Shown here in pieces: positions 28,231-37,207 of a stretch of DNA of 64,000 nucleotides (positions are counted from its first letter, which is position 1; each line of letters starts with the position of its first letter). Source of the DNA: Microbacterium timonense (GTDB lineage Bacteria > Actinomycetota > Actinomycetes > Actinomycetales > Microbacteriaceae). Location: NCBI RefSeq assembly GCF_900292075.1, contig NZ_OLMV01000001.1:744001-808000 (forward strand), in the 5' to 3' direction. Below the pieces are notes generated by a model. It did no database searches, was not told the DNA's origin, and saw only the letters and a list, made by a program, of their open reading frames with translations. The position numbers and the translations under genes were made by a program.

Positions 28231-29181
28231 TCACACCTCGGCGACGGCAAGCTCCTCGCGTGCCGCGGCGGCGACCACCTCGGCACCGCCGGGCGACATC
28301 ACGATCGTGTAGTGGTTGAAGCCCTCCACGCGCTCGTGCCGGACAGCGGGGTCGGCCGCGAGCAGGCGTTCCAGGTGCTCCGGCGCGTACAGCCCCGGCG
28401 GCTCATCTTGAAGACCACGGGGCACGGTGATGAGGCGGGTCGGATGCCGGAGCCTGGCCAGCGCGTCCGGCAGCGCGGTACCGGGGTTCATGTCGACCGT
28501 GTCGTCGGCCGGCGTGGCGGAGCTCGTCGCCGGCCGCAGCGCGCCCGTCCCGTCGGGCACCAGATCGTACGCGAGGTACCGCTCGAGCTCGGGAGTCCAC
28601 GCGTCGGCGAAGGCGGGATGCCGGCGCCAGAAGTCGAGGTACTCCCCCACGTCGGCGAACCGCATCGACAGCCGTGCCGCAGTGGGTCCGAGGATGCCGG
28701 CGACCAGTTCGTCGGTGGTGAGGCCGGCCGGCACGTCCAGCGGAAGCCCGCCGTCGACCAGCAACAGCCGCGAGACGCGGGCGGCGTGGCGATCCGCGAG
28801 CACGACGGACGCGAATCCGCCCATCGAATGACCCACCACGACGACGCGCTCCGCAGCCGACGCGTCCAACACGGCTGCCAGGTCGTCGGCATGCGCCGCC
28901 ATGCCCGACGGCCCCTCGACGCCGTTGCTGCGGCCGCGACCCCGCAGGTCCGGCGCGATCACGCGCACACCCGGGAGCCGCTCGACGACGAACGGCCAGG
29001 CCAGGTGGGACGAGGTCACCCCGTGCACGAGCAGCACGGTGGGGCTCGCGGCCAGGACCCCACGGTCGAGTGCAGCAGGCCCGTCGCCTCCGACCGGCTC
29101 CCAGACTGCGGCGCGCAGCAGCCCGCCGCGCACCGGCACATCGATCTCTCGGTACTCGTGCGTGGGCGCGTGGCGGGTCAC
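28231..29181 (-). CDS. alpha/beta hydrolase
   Basis: The 316-aa soluble alpha/beta-fold enzyme has oxyanion region LLVHGVTSSHLAWP, nucleophile S119 in VVVGHSMGGFASV, and a C-terminal His in VEGFNHYTIVMSP. GTG 29181 overlaps the bdhA stop (GTGA); ATG 29193 is the alternative. Position at the end of a 3-hydroxybutyrate dehydrogenase operon suggests hydrolysis of an ester or oligomer of a hydroxy acid (inference). The specific substrate is not readable. Confidence 0.85.
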   Translation of the reverse strand: MTRHAPTHEYREIDVPVRGGLLRAAVWEPVGGDGPAALDRGVLAASPTVLLVHGVTSSHLAWPFVVERLPGVRVIAPDLRGRGRSNGVEGPSGMAAHADDLAAVLDASAAERVVVVGHSMGGFASVVLADRHAARVSRLLLVDGGLPLDVPAGLTTDELVAGILGPTAARLSMRFADVGEYLDFWRRHPAFADAWTPELERYLAYDLVPDGTGALRPATSSATPADDTVDMNPGTALPDALARLRHPTRLITVPRGLQDEPPGLYAPEHLERLLAADPAVRHERVEGFNHYTIVMSPGGAEVVAAAAREELAVAEV

Positions 29182-29930
29182 CGGGCCGTCCATCCGCCGT
29201 CGATCGTGTAGGACGCACCGGTCACCATGCCGGCCTTGTCCGATACCAGCCACCCCGCGAGGGAGGCGACCTCGTCGGCTTCGACGAGCCGCTTGACGGC
29301 GCTCTCGGTGAGCATGATCTTCTCCACCACCTCGCTCTCGGGGATGCCGTGCACCTTCGCCTGGTCGGCGATCTGCTTCTCGACCAGCGGCGTGCGCACG
29401 TAGGCCGGGTTGATGCAGTTGCTCGTGACCCCGTGCGGCGCGCCTTCCAGGGCGGTCACCTTCGACAGCCCCTCGAGCCCGTGCTTGGCGGCCACGTACG
29501 CCGATTTGAAAACGCTCGCCCGCAGCCCATGCGCGCTGGAGATGTTGATCACGCGTCCCCAGCCGCGCTCGTACATCCCCGGAAGGGCCGCACGGATCAG
29601 CAGGAACGGCGACTCCAGCATGAGCCGGAGGATCAGCCGGAACGCCTCGGGATCGAACTCCGGGAGGGGGGCGACGCGCTGGATGCCGGCGTTGTTGACG
29701 AGGATGTCGATGTCGAGGTGCAGATCATCCAGCGCCGCGGTGTCGGACAGATCGACCGCCCAGGACTCGCCTCCGACGGCGGTCGCGGCATCCTCCGCGG
29801 CATCCGCGTTCAGGTCGGCGATGATGACATGCGCACCCCGGGAGGCGAACTCCCGGGCGCAGGCCAGGCCGATGCCGCTCGCACCGCCCGTGACCAGCGC
29901 CCGCCTCGCGGACAGATCCTGCTCGGTCAT
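29178..29930 (-). CDS. bdhA: 3-hydroxybutyrate dehydrogenase (SDR)
   Basis: Classical short-chain dehydrogenase (250 aa). The NAD motif is TGGASGIG (~14-21), NNAGIQ follows, the catalytic Ser is in INISSAHGLRAS and Tyr/Lys are in YVAAK (Y145, K149). The INISSAHG, SAYVAAKHGLEG and CINPAYVRTPLVEKQI blocks are characteristic of D-3-hydroxybutyrate dehydrogenase. GGAGG lies 7 nt before ATG 29930, and TGATG overlaps the TetR stop by one base. It oxidises 3-hydroxybutyrate to acetoacetate, the substrate of ScoAB encoded 3 kb away. Confidence 0.9.
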   Translation of the reverse strand: MTEQDLSARRALVTGGASGIGLACAREFASRGAHVIIADLNADAAEDAATAVGGESWAVDLSDTAALDDLHLDIDILVNNAGIQRVAPLPEFDPEAFRLILRLMLESPFLLIRAALPGMYERGWGRVINISSAHGLRASVFKSAYVAAKHGLEGLSKVTALEGAPHGVTSNCINPAYVRTPLVEKQIADQAKVHGIPESEVVEKIMLTESAVKRLVEADEVASLAGWLVSDKAGMVTGASYTIDGGWTAR

Positions 29931-30601
29931 CACAGTTCCTCCCCCGCCCGCGGCGCGAGCGCGTTGTCGATGAACCTGGTCATCCCCGCGAACACGGTGG
30001 GGTCCAGCTGAGCGGGCGGCTTGCCGTCCGCGTCGCGCTCCCACAGCAGGAACCGCATGCCGATCAGCTCTCCCATGCCCATGAGCGCCCACGCGGTCGT
30101 CTCGGGATCCAGCGCGCGATCGACGTCGCCCGCCTCCTGCGCGGCACGAAGGCCCGCCTCGTACCCCTCCACGATGCGCGTGTAGTGGGTGCGCAGCACC
30201 TCGGGCGAGACGAACTCCGCCTCACGCACGACGCGGTACAGCGCGGGATGCTCGGCGGTGAAGCGGAAGAACCCGCGGAAGCCCGCCCGCTCTGCCTCCA
30301 ACCGCGACGTCGCGCCCGCCATGGACTCCGACATCGAATGCCGTACCCGGCGGTTGAGATCGAGGACGAGCGCCTCGAAGATCGACTGCTTGCTGTCGAA
30401 GTAGAGGTAGAAGGTCCCGAGGCCGATGCCGGCCCGTTCGGTGATCTTGACGATGGATGCCTCGTGGTAGCCCAGATCGGCGAACACGACCTCCGCCGCC
30501 TCGAGCAGCCGGCGACGCGTCGCCTCACCCCGCTTGGTCAGAGGCCGGCCGGTCGCCGACGACACCAGATCGCTCTCGACGAGCTCGTCGGACATGCTCA
30601 T
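29930..30601 (-). CDS. TetR family transcriptional regulator
   Basis: The 223-aa protein has a TetR helix-turn-helix at ~24-70 (TKRGEATRRRLLEAAEVVFA, HEASIVKITERAGIGLGTFY) and an all-helical ligand domain. It is embedded in the Liv/ligase/bdhA operon with TGATG junctions on both sides, so it is co-transcribed with its probable targets. A 23-bp inverted repeat upstream of the operon's first gene (37053-37075) is a candidate operator. The ligand could be an acyl-CoA, given the neighbouring ligase. Confidence 0.93.
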   Translation of the reverse strand: MSMSDELVESDLVSSATGRPLTKRGEATRRRLLEAAEVVFADLGYHEASIVKITERAGIGLGTFYLYFDSKQSIFEALVLDLNRRVRHSMSESMAGATSRLEAERAGFRGFFRFTAEHPALYRVVREAEFVSPEVLRTHYTRIVEGYEAGLRAAQEAGDVDRALDPETTAWALMGMGELIGMRFLLWERDADGKPPAQLDPTVFAGMTRFIDNALAPRAGEEL

Positions 30602-32262
30602 CAGGACTCCCTTCCCTGGGGGCGCGCATCGGCCCGGTGATCCCGTCCCGCGTCGCTCGCGCTGCGACGTGCCCGATCACGCAGGCGGGAGCGGGCGAGT
30701 TTCTCGATCGTGGAACGAGGAAGACTGTCGACGAACTCCACGCGCACCGGGATCTTGAACGCCGCCAGGTTGCGGCGAGCGTGCGCGAGGAGCTCATCCT
30801 CAGACAGGACAGCTCCCGGCGCGCGCACGACGAACGCCACGCCGCGCTCCCCCCACACGTCATCAGGAATCCCGACGACCGCCGCCGACTCGACGAGGGG
30901 ATGCAGGCAGAGTGCGTACTCGACCTCGGCGGGCGCGACGTTCTCGCCGCCGGAGATGAAGATGTCCTTGATCCGGTCGACCACGCGGAAGACGCCCGCC
31001 GCATCGCGTGACACCAGGTCCCCGGTCCGCAGCCACTCGCCGCGCATGGCGCGCCCGGTGGCGGCGTCATCACCGAGGTAGCCCGCGAAGACGCTGGGAC
31101 CGCGTACCCACAGCTCGCCGGTGGCCTCGCCCTCGAGGGGGAGCTCCGACTGCGGGTCCACCACGCGTACCGACACGTGCGGATACGGTCGCCCGACGGC
31201 GCCGGGCCTGCCGGAAGCCTCCTCGGCAGGCAGATGGAGCACATTGGGCCCCGCCTCGGTGAGCCCGTAGCCCTGGGTGAGGGCGACACCGCGCGCGGCC
31301 CACTTCTGCTGCAGCGCCTCGGGCATGGTCGCACCGCCCACCAGCGCGAGTCGCAGCGACGACACCGAGCCGCTGCCTTCGTTCCATGACGGGTCCTCCG
31401 CCAGCAGGGCGTACTGGGTCGGCACCCCCATCATCGCGGTCACACCGCGCTCCGCGATGAGCTGCAGGATGCGCGCCGGCTGGAACGAGCGCTCGAGGAC
31501 GACCGTCGCGCCCACCCACCACGCCAGCAGCGGCTGGCAGTTCCATGCCGCCACGTGGAACTGCGGCAGCATCGCCAGGACGACATCGTCCTCATGCAGC
31601 GGCAGCGCCTGCGCCAAGGCGAGGTTGTTCCAGAAGCAGTTCGCGTGCGTGAGGACGACGCCCTTCGGGGCTGCTTCGCTGCCGGAGGTGAAGATCACCA
31701 GCAGTGGGTCGTCGTCGCGCACCGGGCGGTGCACGCGTTCCCGCGCGGGCCGCGCGGTCTGCGAGCCCTCGTCTTCGGCACCTCCCCCATCACGTGGAGC
31801 CGTGCGCGCCGGGGGCGCGGACTCCACACCGGTCGTGCCGAGCACGGCGACTGCCGCCGCGGTCCTCGCGATGCTCAAGGCCTCGCCGGCGAGCGCGGCG
31901 TGCTCATCCTCGATCAGCACCAATGCCGGGTCCGAGCGGCGGAGCACGTCGGCGAGCTCGCGCGGTGTGAGCCGCCACGACAGCGGAACGAACGCGATCC
32001 CCGCGATGGCGCACGCGAAGAAGGCCACGACGTGATCGGTGGAATTGCCCGACACGGTCGCGATCCGCTCGCTCGGACCATAGCCGCCCGCCCGCAGGCG
32101 GTCCGCCAGGCGCATGCTGCGTTCGGCCAGCGTCCCATAGTCGGTGGTGACTCCTCGGTCGTCGATGGCGATGCGGTGAGGAGAGCGAGCGGCGCGATCG
32201 ATGAGCCAGCGGCCGATGGTGTGCGGACCGTCGTCGAGATCGGGCTCGGCCACCCAGCTCAC
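30601..32262 (-). CDS. AMP-dependent acyl-CoA synthetase/ligase
   Basis: ANL-superfamily enzyme (553 aa) that adenylates a carboxylate and transfers it to CoA. Motifs are FTSGSEAAPKGVVLTH (P-loop-like A3), GYGLTEAGPNV (A5), GEWLRTGDLVSRD (A7), RIKDIFISGGENVAPAEVE (A8) and a terminal STIEKLARSRLR with the catalytic Lys. An Arg/Ala/Glu-rich insert (~145-185) separates A3 from the preceding subdomain and is unusual. GTG 32262 overlaps the livM stop. With the Liv importer it probably activates an imported acid. Confidence 0.92.
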   Translation of the reverse strand: MSWVAEPDLDDGPHTIGRWLIDRAARSPHRIAIDDRGVTTDYGTLAERSMRLADRLRAGGYGPSERIATVSGNSTDHVVAFFACAIAGIAFVPLSWRLTPRELADVLRRSDPALVLIEDEHAALAGEALSIARTAAAVAVLGTTGVESAPPARTAPRDGGGAEDEGSQTARPARERVHRPVRDDDPLLVIFTSGSEAAPKGVVLTHANCFWNNLALAQALPLHEDDVVLAMLPQFHVAAWNCQPLLAWWVGATVVLERSFQPARILQLIAERGVTAMMGVPTQYALLAEDPSWNEGSGSVSSLRLALVGGATMPEALQQKWAARGVALTQGYGLTEAGPNVLHLPAEEASGRPGAVGRPYPHVSVRVVDPQSELPLEGEATGELWVRGPSVFAGYLGDDAATGRAMRGEWLRTGDLVSRDAAGVFRVVDRIKDIFISGGENVAPAEVEYALCLHPLVESAAVVGIPDDVWGERGVAFVVRAPGAVLSEDELLAHARRNLAAFKIPVRVEFVDSLPRSTIEKLARSRLRDRARRSASDAGRDHRADARPQGRES

Positions 32263-33368
32263 GCGCGCACCTCGACCGTCTCAGCGGACTCCGCGGCGTC
32301 CTCGGCGTCGTCGAGTCCGCGCAGCGCCCCGCGCGTCTTCTCGCCGCGGCGACGACGGACGGCCCCCTCGATGGTGCCCGCGATACCGCCCGGGAGGAAC
32401 ATCACGACCACGATGAACAGCACGCCGAACAGGAACAGCGGTTCGGACAGCGGGATGCGCAGCACGTCCGGCAGGCCGGCGATGGCATCGGAGCCGGCGA
32501 GCACCGTGAGCCGCTGGTCGAGCAGCGTGTAGAGCACACCGCCAACGATGGCACCCCAGCGGAAGCCGACGCCACCCAGTACCACCATGACCAGTACGGT
32601 GATGGTGAGGTCGGCCGACACGGAGCGCGGGACGGTGCCGGACTGCAGCAGCATGTACGCGACGCCGGCGAGGCTGGCCAGCACCGCCGCGATGACGAAG
32701 ACGGTCAACCGTACGCGGTAGGGCGAGAGCCCCAGCACCCGGACGCGCTGCTCGTTCTCGCGTGTGGCGCGCGCCAGGTGCCCCAGCCGCGATGTGTCGA
32801 CCCACAGCGTGACGAGGTACACCACCACGAGTACGGCCAGGGTGAACCAATAGAGGTTGCGGGTGTTGATCACCCCGACGAGGAAGTCCGGCACCTGCTG
32901 AGTGTTCAGGCTCAGCCCTTCCTCACCACCGGTGATCTGCGAATTGCGCCGAACCAGCACGGAGCCCGCCTGCGCGAACGCGAGCGTGACCATCGCGAAC
33001 GGGATGCCCGAGACCCGCATCGACACCGCACCGGTCACGAGCGCGATCACCATGCCGCCGATGAGGGCGATGAACACCCCTGGCCACAGCGGAACGCCGA
33101 AGTGCTCGAGCGCGATCCCCAGACCATAGGCGCCGGCGCCGAAGTACAGGGCGTGCCCGAACGACAGCATCCCGCCCGAGCCCAGCAGGAGGTTGTACGA
33201 CAGCGCGAACGCGGCGAACACCATGCACAGCGACAGCAACGCCAGCGTGCCCGGCAGATAGGTGGGAGTGGGAAGGATGCCGGGAAGCGACAGGTTCAGC
33301 AGCGGCAGCACCGCCATGAACACGACGAGCGCAGCGCCGACGGCGGCGGGGATGTAACGGCGCGTCAT
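32259..33368 (-). CDS. livM: branched-chain amino acid/carboxylate ABC permease, LivM type
   Basis: The 369-aa permease of an HAAT-family importer has 9-10 predicted helices and the LivM signature region FGHALYFGAGAYGLGIAL and REN-QRVRVLGLSPYRVRL. The C-terminal ~35 residues are charged (basic then acidic) and extend past the membrane core. ATG 33368 overlaps the livH stop by 4 nt. The gene name reflects family; the substrate may be a carboxylate, as the operon carries no amino acid enzymes. Confidence 0.93.
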   Translation of the reverse strand: MTRRYIPAAVGAALVVFMAVLPLLNLSLPGILPTPTYLPGTLALLSLCMVFAAFALSYNLLLGSGGMLSFGHALYFGAGAYGLGIALEHFGVPLWPGVFIALIGGMVIALVTGAVSMRVSGIPFAMVTLAFAQAGSVLVRRNSQITGGEEGLSLNTQQVPDFLVGVINTRNLYWFTLAVLVVVYLVTLWVDTSRLGHLARATRENEQRVRVLGLSPYRVRLTVFVIAAVLASLAGVAYMLLQSGTVPRSVSADLTITVLVMVVLGGVGFRWGAIVGGVLYTLLDQRLTVLAGSDAIAGLPDVLRIPLSEPLFLFGVLFIVVVMFLPGGIAGTIEGAVRRRRGEKTRGALRGLDDAEDAAESAETVEVRA

Positions 33369-34240
33369 GCCTTCCTCCCGAGGAGTCCGGTGGGCCGCAC
33401 CAGCAGCACCAGAGCCAACAGGATCACGACGATGAAGTCGCCCGTGCCGCCGAGGTAGGAGTTGGCGAACTGCTGAAGCACCGCGACCAGGACCGACGCG
33501 ACCGCCGCACCCGTGAGCGAACCGAGACCGCCGACCACGGTCACGATGAACGCGAAGATGAGCAGCGTCTGCCCGAGATGCGCCGATACGAAGGTGGAAT
33601 AGTGCATGGCCAGCACGCCGCCGATGCCGGCGGCAGCGCCCCCGATCGCGAAGACGAGCGTGAACGAACGCCGCACGTCGATTCCGAGCGCGGTGACCAT
33701 CGACCGGTTCTCGACGCCCGCGCGGATGATCATGCCGTAGCGGGTCTTCTGCAGGAACAGCACGAGCGCGGCGAGCACCAGCACGGCGGCGATCATGAGC
33801 ACCCAATACGTGTTCGGGATGCGAGCGCCCAGCACTTCGGTGGTCTGCTTCAGCCATGCCGGTCCGGAGATGTGGATGGGATCCGTGCCCCAGATGCCTT
33901 CGAACAGCGCCACGGCCGCGAACGACAGGCCGACCGTGACGAGCACCTGCTCGATGTGCCTCTCGTAGAGAGGCCGGATCAGCACGAGCTCGGTGAGTGT
34001 CGCGAATGCGGCTCCGACGCCGGCGCCGACGAGCACCGAGAGGAGGAACGATCCCCATGAGTCGGTGCCCAGCGCCTGCGCGACCATCCATCCCAGGAAG
34101 GCGCTCAGCGTCAGAAAGGCGCCGTGCGCGAAGTTGAGCACACGCATGAGCCCGTAGATGAGGCTCAGGCCGCTCGCGACGAGGAAGTAGAGGGCGCCGA
34201 GACCGACGCCGGTGATGAGGGTGAGGACCAGGGTGCTCAT
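33365..34240 (-). CDS. livH: branched-chain amino acid/carboxylate ABC permease, LivH type
   Basis: The 291-aa hydrophobic subunit has LALIYGLMRVLNFAHGAF-like sequence (here SLIYGLMRVLNFAHGAF) and the cytoplasmic loop GMIIRAGVENRSMVTALGID that contacts the ATPases. VTVVGGLGSLTGAAVAS is conserved. ATG 34240 overlaps the livF stop (ATGA). Partner of LivM in the membrane channel. Confidence 0.94.
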   Translation of the reverse strand: MSTLVLTLITGVGLGALYFLVASGLSLIYGLMRVLNFAHGAFLTLSAFLGWMVAQALGTDSWGSFLLSVLVGAGVGAAFATLTELVLIRPLYERHIEQVLVTVGLSFAAVALFEGIWGTDPIHISGPAWLKQTTEVLGARIPNTYWVLMIAAVLVLAALVLFLQKTRYGMIIRAGVENRSMVTALGIDVRRSFTLVFAIGGAAAGIGGVLAMHYSTFVSAHLGQTLLIFAFIVTVVGGLGSLTGAAVASVLVAVLQQFANSYLGGTGDFIVVILLALVLLVRPTGLLGRKA

Positions 34241-34986
34241 TTCGGCTCGCTCCGCTCGCTCAGTGCATCGCGTGCGTCTTCATGCTCCACGTGAACGCCC
34301 AGGAGGCGACGGGTGAGGTCTTCGTCGTCGAGGATGTCGCGGGCCATGCCGACATGCACGACGCGTCCGCCGGCGATGACGATCGCGTCGTCGGCGAGCC
34401 GGCGCACGACCTCGAGGTTCTGCTCTACGAGGAGGATGGGGACCGTCTTGGATGCAACCTGCAGCGCATCGGCGACCTCGGTGACGATCTTGGGCGCCAG
34501 ACCTTTCGTCGGCTCGTCCACGAGCAGCAGCCGGTTGTCGTTGAGGAGCGCCCGCGCGACCGACACCATCTGCTGCTGGCCGCCCGAGAGCGTGCCCGCC
34601 TGCTGATCGCGCCGCGCGACGAGGTCGGGGAAGAGCTCGGCGACGAACTCACGCCGCGGATTCTTCTGCCGCTCGGCCAGCGCCAGATTCTCGGCGACCG
34701 TGAGCTTGGAGAAGACCTCGCGATCCTCGGGCACGTAACCGACGCCGCGGCGCACGATGCGGTGGGTGCTGAGTCCGTCGACGCGTTCGCCGGCCAGCCG
34801 CACCTCGCCGCGGCGCGAGATCAGGCCCAGGATGCCGCGGAGCGTGGACGTCTTGCCCACGCCGTTGCGGCCGAGCACTGCGGTGATGCCGGTGGGCGGG
34901 ACGTCGAACGAGACGTCCTCGACGACCTGCTGCCCGCCGATCGAGCAGCGCAGGCCGCGCACGGTGAGGATGGCGTTCCCGCTCAT
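34237..34986 (-). CDS. livF: ABC transporter ATP-binding protein, LivF type
   Basis: ATPase subunit (249 aa): Walker A GRNGVGKTS, signature LSGGQQQMVSVARAL, Walker B LLLVDEPTKGL, H-region ILLVEQNLEVV. ATG 34986 overlaps the livG stop. The last residues (DALSERSEPK) are encoded by a copy of the interspersed CGCTCGCT-type repeat found elsewhere in the window, so the C-terminus appears repeat-derived. The family usually ends about ten residues earlier. Confidence 0.95.
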   Translation of the reverse strand: MSGNAILTVRGLRCSIGGQQVVEDVSFDVPPTGITAVLGRNGVGKTSTLRGILGLISRRGEVRLAGERVDGLSTHRIVRRGVGYVPEDREVFSKLTVAENLALAERQKNPRREFVAELFPDLVARRDQQAGTLSGGQQQMVSVARALLNDNRLLLVDEPTKGLAPKIVTEVADALQVASKTVPILLVEQNLEVVRRLADDAIVIAGGRVVHVGMARDILDDEDLTRRLLGVHVEHEDARDALSERSEPK

Positions 34987-35798
34987 GCCGCCTCCGTCCC
35001 GGTCGAGCCCGTACCGAGGTATGCACTCTGCACCAGGGGGTTCTCCATGATCCGCTGCGGCGTGTCGTAGGCGATGATCGTCCCCGCGTACATCACGGCG
35101 ACCTTCTCGACCAGCCCCATCAGCACATCGATGTGGTGCTCGACCATGAGGAGCGTGCATCCCTTTTCGCGCTGCATGTCGCGGATGTTGCCCACGAGCC
35201 CGGCCACGTCGCCCGAGGCGACACCGGCCATCGGCTCGTCCAACAGCACGATGCTCGCCTCGGTCGCCAGCAGCACGGCGATCTCGAGCTTGCGCTTGTC
35301 GCCGTGCGAGATGTCACCCGCCATCGCGTCGCGCATGTGCGTGAGCCCGACGATGTCGAGCTTCTCGAACGCGCGCAGGGTTGCGGCATCCGTCTTCCTG
35401 GGGAAATGCAGCAGCGAGCCGGAACCGCCGAGCGACACCTGAGCGGCCAGTCTCACATTCTCGAGCACCGACAGCTTCGGGAAGAGGCTCGATGTCTGGA
35501 AGGTCCGCCCCAGTCCCGCCCGCGCTCGGGCGGGCACCGACGCCGCCGTGATGTCGCGGTCGTCCAGGACGACGCGGCCCGCGGTGGGCTTCAGGAGCCC
35601 CGAGATCACGTTGAAGAGCGTGGTCTTGCCGGCACCGTTCGGACCGATGACGCCCACGAGAGAGCCGGCGGCGACGTCGAGCTCGACATCCTTGAGGATC
35701 GTCGCGCCGCCGATCTGCAGGCCGAGACCCTCGATCTTCAGCGGCGAGCCGCGGCGGGAGGTCTGTGCCGTGGGCGCAGACGGGACTGGGGTGTTCAT
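34983..35798 (-). CDS. livG: ABC transporter ATP-binding protein, LivG type
   Basis: ATPase subunit (271 aa) with Walker A GPNGAGKTT, LivG-type RTFQTSSLFPKLSVLENV, the degenerate signature ISHGDKRKLEIAVLL, Walker B IVLLDEPMAGV and LLMVEHHIDVLM. ATG 35798 gives MNTPVPSAPTAQTSRRG, a short tail before the domain; codons further upstream lie in the binding-protein gene. It starts 19 bp after that gene's stop. Confidence 0.95.
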   Translation of the reverse strand: MNTPVPSAPTAQTSRRGSPLKIEGLGLQIGGATILKDVELDVAAGSLVGVIGPNGAGKTTLFNVISGLLKPTAGRVVLDDRDITAASVPARARAGLGRTFQTSSLFPKLSVLENVRLAAQVSLGGSGSLLHFPRKTDAATLRAFEKLDIVGLTHMRDAMAGDISHGDKRKLEIAVLLATEASIVLLDEPMAGVASGDVAGLVGNIRDMQREKGCTLLMVEHHIDVLMGLVEKVAVMYAGTIIAYDTPQRIMENPLVQSAYLGTGSTGTEAA

Positions 35799-35817
35799 TG
35801 CGTCCGGATGCCTCGCG

Positions 35818-37020
35818 TCACTTCGCCTCGGCGGGCGCGACGTCGTCGGCCGAGACCGTGTCGACGAGCTCGGGCACGAACGTGCCGTCCTTCGCGACGA
35901 GCTTCGCCTGATACATCTCCTGGATGAGGGCGTGGTCGCTCGCACGGACCGTCATCGAGCCCTTCGGGCCGTCGAACTCGAAGCCCTCGAGTGCGGCGAC
36001 CATGGCGTCCACGTCGCCCCGGCCCTCTTTGATCGCGTGGACGATCATGATCGCCGCGTTGAACCCGTCGGGGCTGAACAAGTCGGGGGTGCCACCGGCG
36101 TCTTCGATCGCCTCGACCATCGCGGTGTTGATGTCGTTGTCGGGCGCGCCCGGGAAGTAGTGGTTCAGGAAGTTGATCTTCTCGGATGCCTCGCCGTAGG
36201 CGCCGAACGTCGCCGCGTCGCCGAGGCCGGTCACGACCGGGATCTCGTCTAGCACGCCCTGCTGGCTCATCGCCTGCCACATCGCGCCGGAGGTGGCCCC
36301 GGCCCACGCCACGAACACCAGATCGGGGTTGCCGGCCAGCACCTGCTGGGCGAAGGGGGTGAACTCCGTGGCATCCTCGGCCACGAGGACCGAGTTCACG
36401 GTCGCGCCCTTGCCGCCGAGGATCGCCTCGACGGCGGCGACGTTGCCTTGGCCGAACGCGTTGTCCTGCGCGAACACCGTCACCGTCTTGCCTTCGATGT
36501 CATCGAGGAACGTTCCGGCGGTGGCGACGTCCTGCGCGCTCTGACGGCCCGAGCGGAACGTGTAGTCGTTGATGCCCGTGATCGCGTCAGCGGCGGCCGG
36601 CCCCGAGATGTAGAGGACCTTGTTCTGCTCGGCCTGCTCGGCGACCGCGAGGGCCACGCCCGACGATGCGGTGCCGGCGATGATGTTCACGCCCTCGCCG
36701 ATGAGCTCCTTCACCGCGGTGACCGCCTTGTCGGGGTCTCCGGCGTCGTCACGGTACTCGACGTTGATCGTCGTCCCGTCGATCTCACCCGTGCCGTCGG
36801 TGGCGTAGTCGAGGCCGGCCTTGAACGCGTCGAGGTACTGCTTCCCATAACCGGCGAGGGGGCCCGACTCGCTCGTGACGATCCCGACCGTCACCTCGGA
36901 CGGACCGCCGCCCTCGGTCGAACCGCCCGACGGCGTCTGCGTCGACGGCGCGCAGGCCGCGAGAGCGAGTGCGGCCGCGACGGCCACCGAGCCCAGGAGC
37001 AACTTCTTCGTAACCCGCAT
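35818..37020 (-). CDS. branched-chain amino acid/carboxylate ABC substrate-binding lipoprotein
   Basis: The 400-aa periplasmic-binding-type protein (LivJ/K fold) is the first gene of the operon. Its lipoprotein signal is MRVTKKLLLGSVAVAAALAL then AACAPSTQ, with lipidated Cys in AACA. The body carries VGIVTSESGPLAGYGKQYLD, NIIAGTASSGVALAVAEQAE and FVAWAGATSGAMWQAM. AAAGG lies 7 nt before ATG 37020. The ligand is unknown; related proteins bind aromatic or short-chain acids as well as amino acids. Confidence 0.94.
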   Translation of the reverse strand: MRVTKKLLLGSVAVAAALALAACAPSTQTPSGGSTEGGGPSEVTVGIVTSESGPLAGYGKQYLDAFKAGLDYATDGTGEIDGTTINVEYRDDAGDPDKAVTAVKELIGEGVNIIAGTASSGVALAVAEQAEQNKVLYISGPAAADAITGINDYTFRSGRQSAQDVATAGTFLDDIEGKTVTVFAQDNAFGQGNVAAVEAILGGKGATVNSVLVAEDATEFTPFAQQVLAGNPDLVFVAWAGATSGAMWQAMSQQGVLDEIPVVTGLGDAATFGAYGEASEKINFLNHYFPGAPDNDINTAMVEAIEDAGGTPDLFSPDGFNAAIMIVHAIKEGRGDVDAMVAALEGFEFDGPKGSMTVRASDHALIQEMYQAKLVAKDGTFVPELVDTVSADDVAPAEAK

Positions 37021-37052
37021 GTACGTGCCTTTCCCCATTGGAAGGTTGGTGC

Positions 37053-37075
37053 ATCGGATGAACATGAAATCCGAT
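37053..37075. promoter_or_regulatory. candidate TetR operator ATCGGAT-N9-ATCCGAT
   Basis: Perfect 7-bp arms with a 9-nt spacer lie 33 bp upstream of the binding-protein start, a size typical for TetR-family dimers. The operon it precedes encodes a TetR regulator. Confidence 0.5.
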
Positions 37076-37195
37076 TCAGGTTATTGCAATCTAGGAAACG
37101 CGAGGGCATCCGGTCAAGTCCGCGCCGCATCCCCTCCGCGCTCGTTATCGAATCGCGATCCGGTGGCTTTACATGCCCTCGTTATATATCGGCGG

Positions 37196-37201
37196 TATAC
37201 T
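37196..37201 (+). promoter_or_regulatory. -10 box TATACT of the marR-MFS transcript (leaderless)
   Basis: TATACT ends 6 nt before the GTG start of the MarR gene, with no room for a ribosome site, so transcription should start at or next to the start codon. The TATATAT-CGGCGG-TATAC surroundings could be the MarR operator. Confidence 0.6.
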
Positions 37202-37207
37202 TTTGGG

